Shown one piece after another: positions 6,241 through 7,135 of a stretch of DNA of 7,135 nucleotides. This stretch comes from a bacterium (GTDB lineage: Bacteria > Zixibacteria > MSB-5A5 > GN15 > FEB-12). The stretch is from assembly GCA_030668045.1 (NCBI GenBank), contig DAOUUR010000119.1:1-7135 (forward strand). Reading direction: 5' to 3'. The position numbers and the translations under genes are program-made. Below the pieces are notes generated by a model, which searched no databases, was not told the DNA's origin, and saw nothing but the letters and a program-made list of their open reading frames with translations. Each line of letters starts with the position of its first letter. Position 1 is the first letter of the stretch.

Positions 6241-7062
6241 TTATGCCGTCTGTGATCGGACTCGCTTGCGGTAGTCCACAAACTCCTTGACGGCATACCA
6301 GACAATCAGGGCTAACATCGCCCAGAATACCGCCTGGAACCAGCCCGACCAGTTCGGGTTTGGCTCCCTTGCAGTGTTGAAGGCGTTTTGAATCCAGTTA
6401 TTGTCAATAAACTGAATCCGGTTGATGAACAGCGAAATTCGGGCCATCACGGTAAAGCCGAACGATGCACCGAAGCCAATCATCAATATCCAGATTCCAA
6501 AAGTTGCCACGCCACCAAAAACACCGGTGTGTGCTTTGGAGAAGAAGAAATATATCAAAGCCGACATTGCACCGACAAAGATAATCACTTGTGACAATCC
6601 GGAGGTCGTGTCAAGCAGGTTGAAACCACCATGTCCGAAGAAATTGTTCCAGTCGATAGCTACCATCGTAGCGTAGAGTTGCTTGTTGACACGGGCCGAC
6701 ATCTCCACCGGCACGGCAACACCGGCTGAAATACCGATATACAACGCCATCGGCCACCGCGATACCCACGACCACTTCTGTGAAAAGCGGGTCCACATCA
6801 TTACCCCGAGAATCGCCGGTATCAGATACAATGGGCGCGACGAATCAAGCCAGAGCAGATACCAGTTACCATCCTCGAGACGTTGAAACAAGTTCGGCAC
6901 CAGACCGTTGTGCCAAAGGATTATCAGGAAATACCCCGTGGCAACACCGGCGACCAGATGCTCGGCGATCTTGTAGAACGGGTTATCCTTGTACAGGAAT
7001 GAAAATGTACCCAGCGTCAGAAACGCTGCCAGCGTTGTCCAGAGAAATGTGCCAAAATCCAT
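6241..7062 (-). CDS. Polytopic membrane protein, 273 aa, function unknown
   Basis: This is an integral membrane protein with about seven hydrophobic segments, near residues 5-24, 33-52, 77-92, 103-120, 155-174, 180-212 and 241-259. Features worth noting: a conserved-looking YKDNPFYKIAEHLVAG stretch at 24-39 between helices 1 and 2, with charged residues at the membrane edge; an aromatic loop at 60-75; a polar loop at 121-150 (DWNNFFGHGGFN); and a basic cytoplasmic-type tail (DYRKRVRSQTA). There is no signal peptide, catalytic motif or known transporter signature. The ATG at 7062 follows GGAGG by 9 nt, and the stop of the preceding gene lies only 2 nt upstream, so translation is probably coupled. 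A strong terminator follows. I have an impression of similar DNPFYK.AEH membrane proteins in uncultured bacterial phyla, but cannot name a family. Confidence 0.85.
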   Translation of the reverse strand: MDFGTFLWTTLAAFLTLGTFSFLYKDNPFYKIAEHLVAGVATGYFLIILWHNGLVPNLFQRLEDGNWYLLWLDSSRPLYLIPAILGVMMWTRFSQKWSWVSRWPMALYIGISAGVAVPVEMSARVNKQLYATMVAIDWNNFFGHGGFNLLDTTSGLSQVIIFVGAMSALIYFFFSKAHTGVFGGVATFGIWILMIGFGASFGFTVMARISLFINRIQFIDNNWIQNAFNTAREPNPNWSGWFQAVFWAMLALIVWYAVKEFVDYRKRVRSQTA

Positions 7063-7064
7063 AA

Positions 7065-7135
7065 CTACATTCCTCCTTCCAATTTCCGTTTACGTTGGTC
7101 AATGAAGAAACCGATATTCCCAAGTACGATAAACA
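7065..7135 (-). CDS. C-terminal end of an upstream gene, likely membrane protein (partial)
   Basis: Only 23 codons are visible. They read FIVLGNIGFFIDQRKRKLEG, then GM and a TAG stop at 7067-7065. A hydrophobic stretch followed by a strongly basic end fits the last membrane helix and cytoplasmic tail of a membrane protein, like the end of the next gene. Its last codons contain the GGAGG ribosome site of the 273-aa gene, and only 2 nt separate stop and start. The two genes therefore form a tight operon and may work as a pair. No family can be assigned from so little sequence. Confidence 0.7.
   Translation of the reverse strand, partial: FIVLGNIGFFIDQRKRKLEGGM

Noticed and set aside
1..7135. 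CRISPR array, tRNA/rRNA genes, insertion sequences, attachment sites
   Set aside because: No regularly spaced repeats, no cloverleaf or rRNA-like sequence, no transposase or integrase coding, and no long terminal repeats seen on either strand.

Overview
The window looks like a piece of chromosome from an anaerobic or fermentative bacterium of a poorly sampled lineage. Every gene I can support is on the minus strand. Moderate base composition, sigma70-type promoters, Shine-Dalgarno sites and rho-independent terminators point to Bacteria. A candidate phylum near the FCB group (Zixibacteria-like) is a guess from general resemblance only. There is no rRNA, tRNA, CRISPR array, transposase or phage gene.

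Layout in the direction of transcription (right to left): (1) 7135-6181 holds the last codons of one membrane-associated gene and a complete 273-aa polytopic membrane protein of unknown function, closed by a strong intrinsic terminator. (2) 6180-5764 is about 420 bp of non-coding DNA. It holds a 9-bp inverted repeat, a near-consensus promoter (TTGACA-17-TATGCT) and a leader of about 92 nt that can fold into several hairpins. (3) 5763-5413 encodes a very basic 116-aa protein with two tandem 15-residue repeats, followed by a 10-bp-stem terminator. (4) 5348-1 is a metabolic operon with its own promoter: pyruvate phosphate dikinase (ppdK), a fused ADP-forming acyl/acetyl-CoA synthetase, and a small two-helix membrane protein resembling DUF3566 that runs off the left edge.

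The two enzymes fit together as central energy metabolism. PPDK interconverts pyruvate + ATP + Pi and PEP + AMP + PPi. The ADP-forming synthetase interconverts an acyl-CoA + ADP + Pi and the free acid + CoA + ATP. This pairing is typical of PPi-linked glycolysis/gluconeogenesis with acetate formation or use in anaerobes. The intergenic gaps are 38 nt each with no terminator, which supports co-transcription.

The most unusual items are: a lysine/alanine-rich, histone-H1-like tail of about 41 residues in front of an otherwise canonical PPDK, with start codon and ribosome site both well defined; the structured leader in front of the repeat-containing basic protein; and the uncharacterised membrane-protein pair at the right edge. 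I do not see a defence system, mobile element or other clearly new multi-gene system here.
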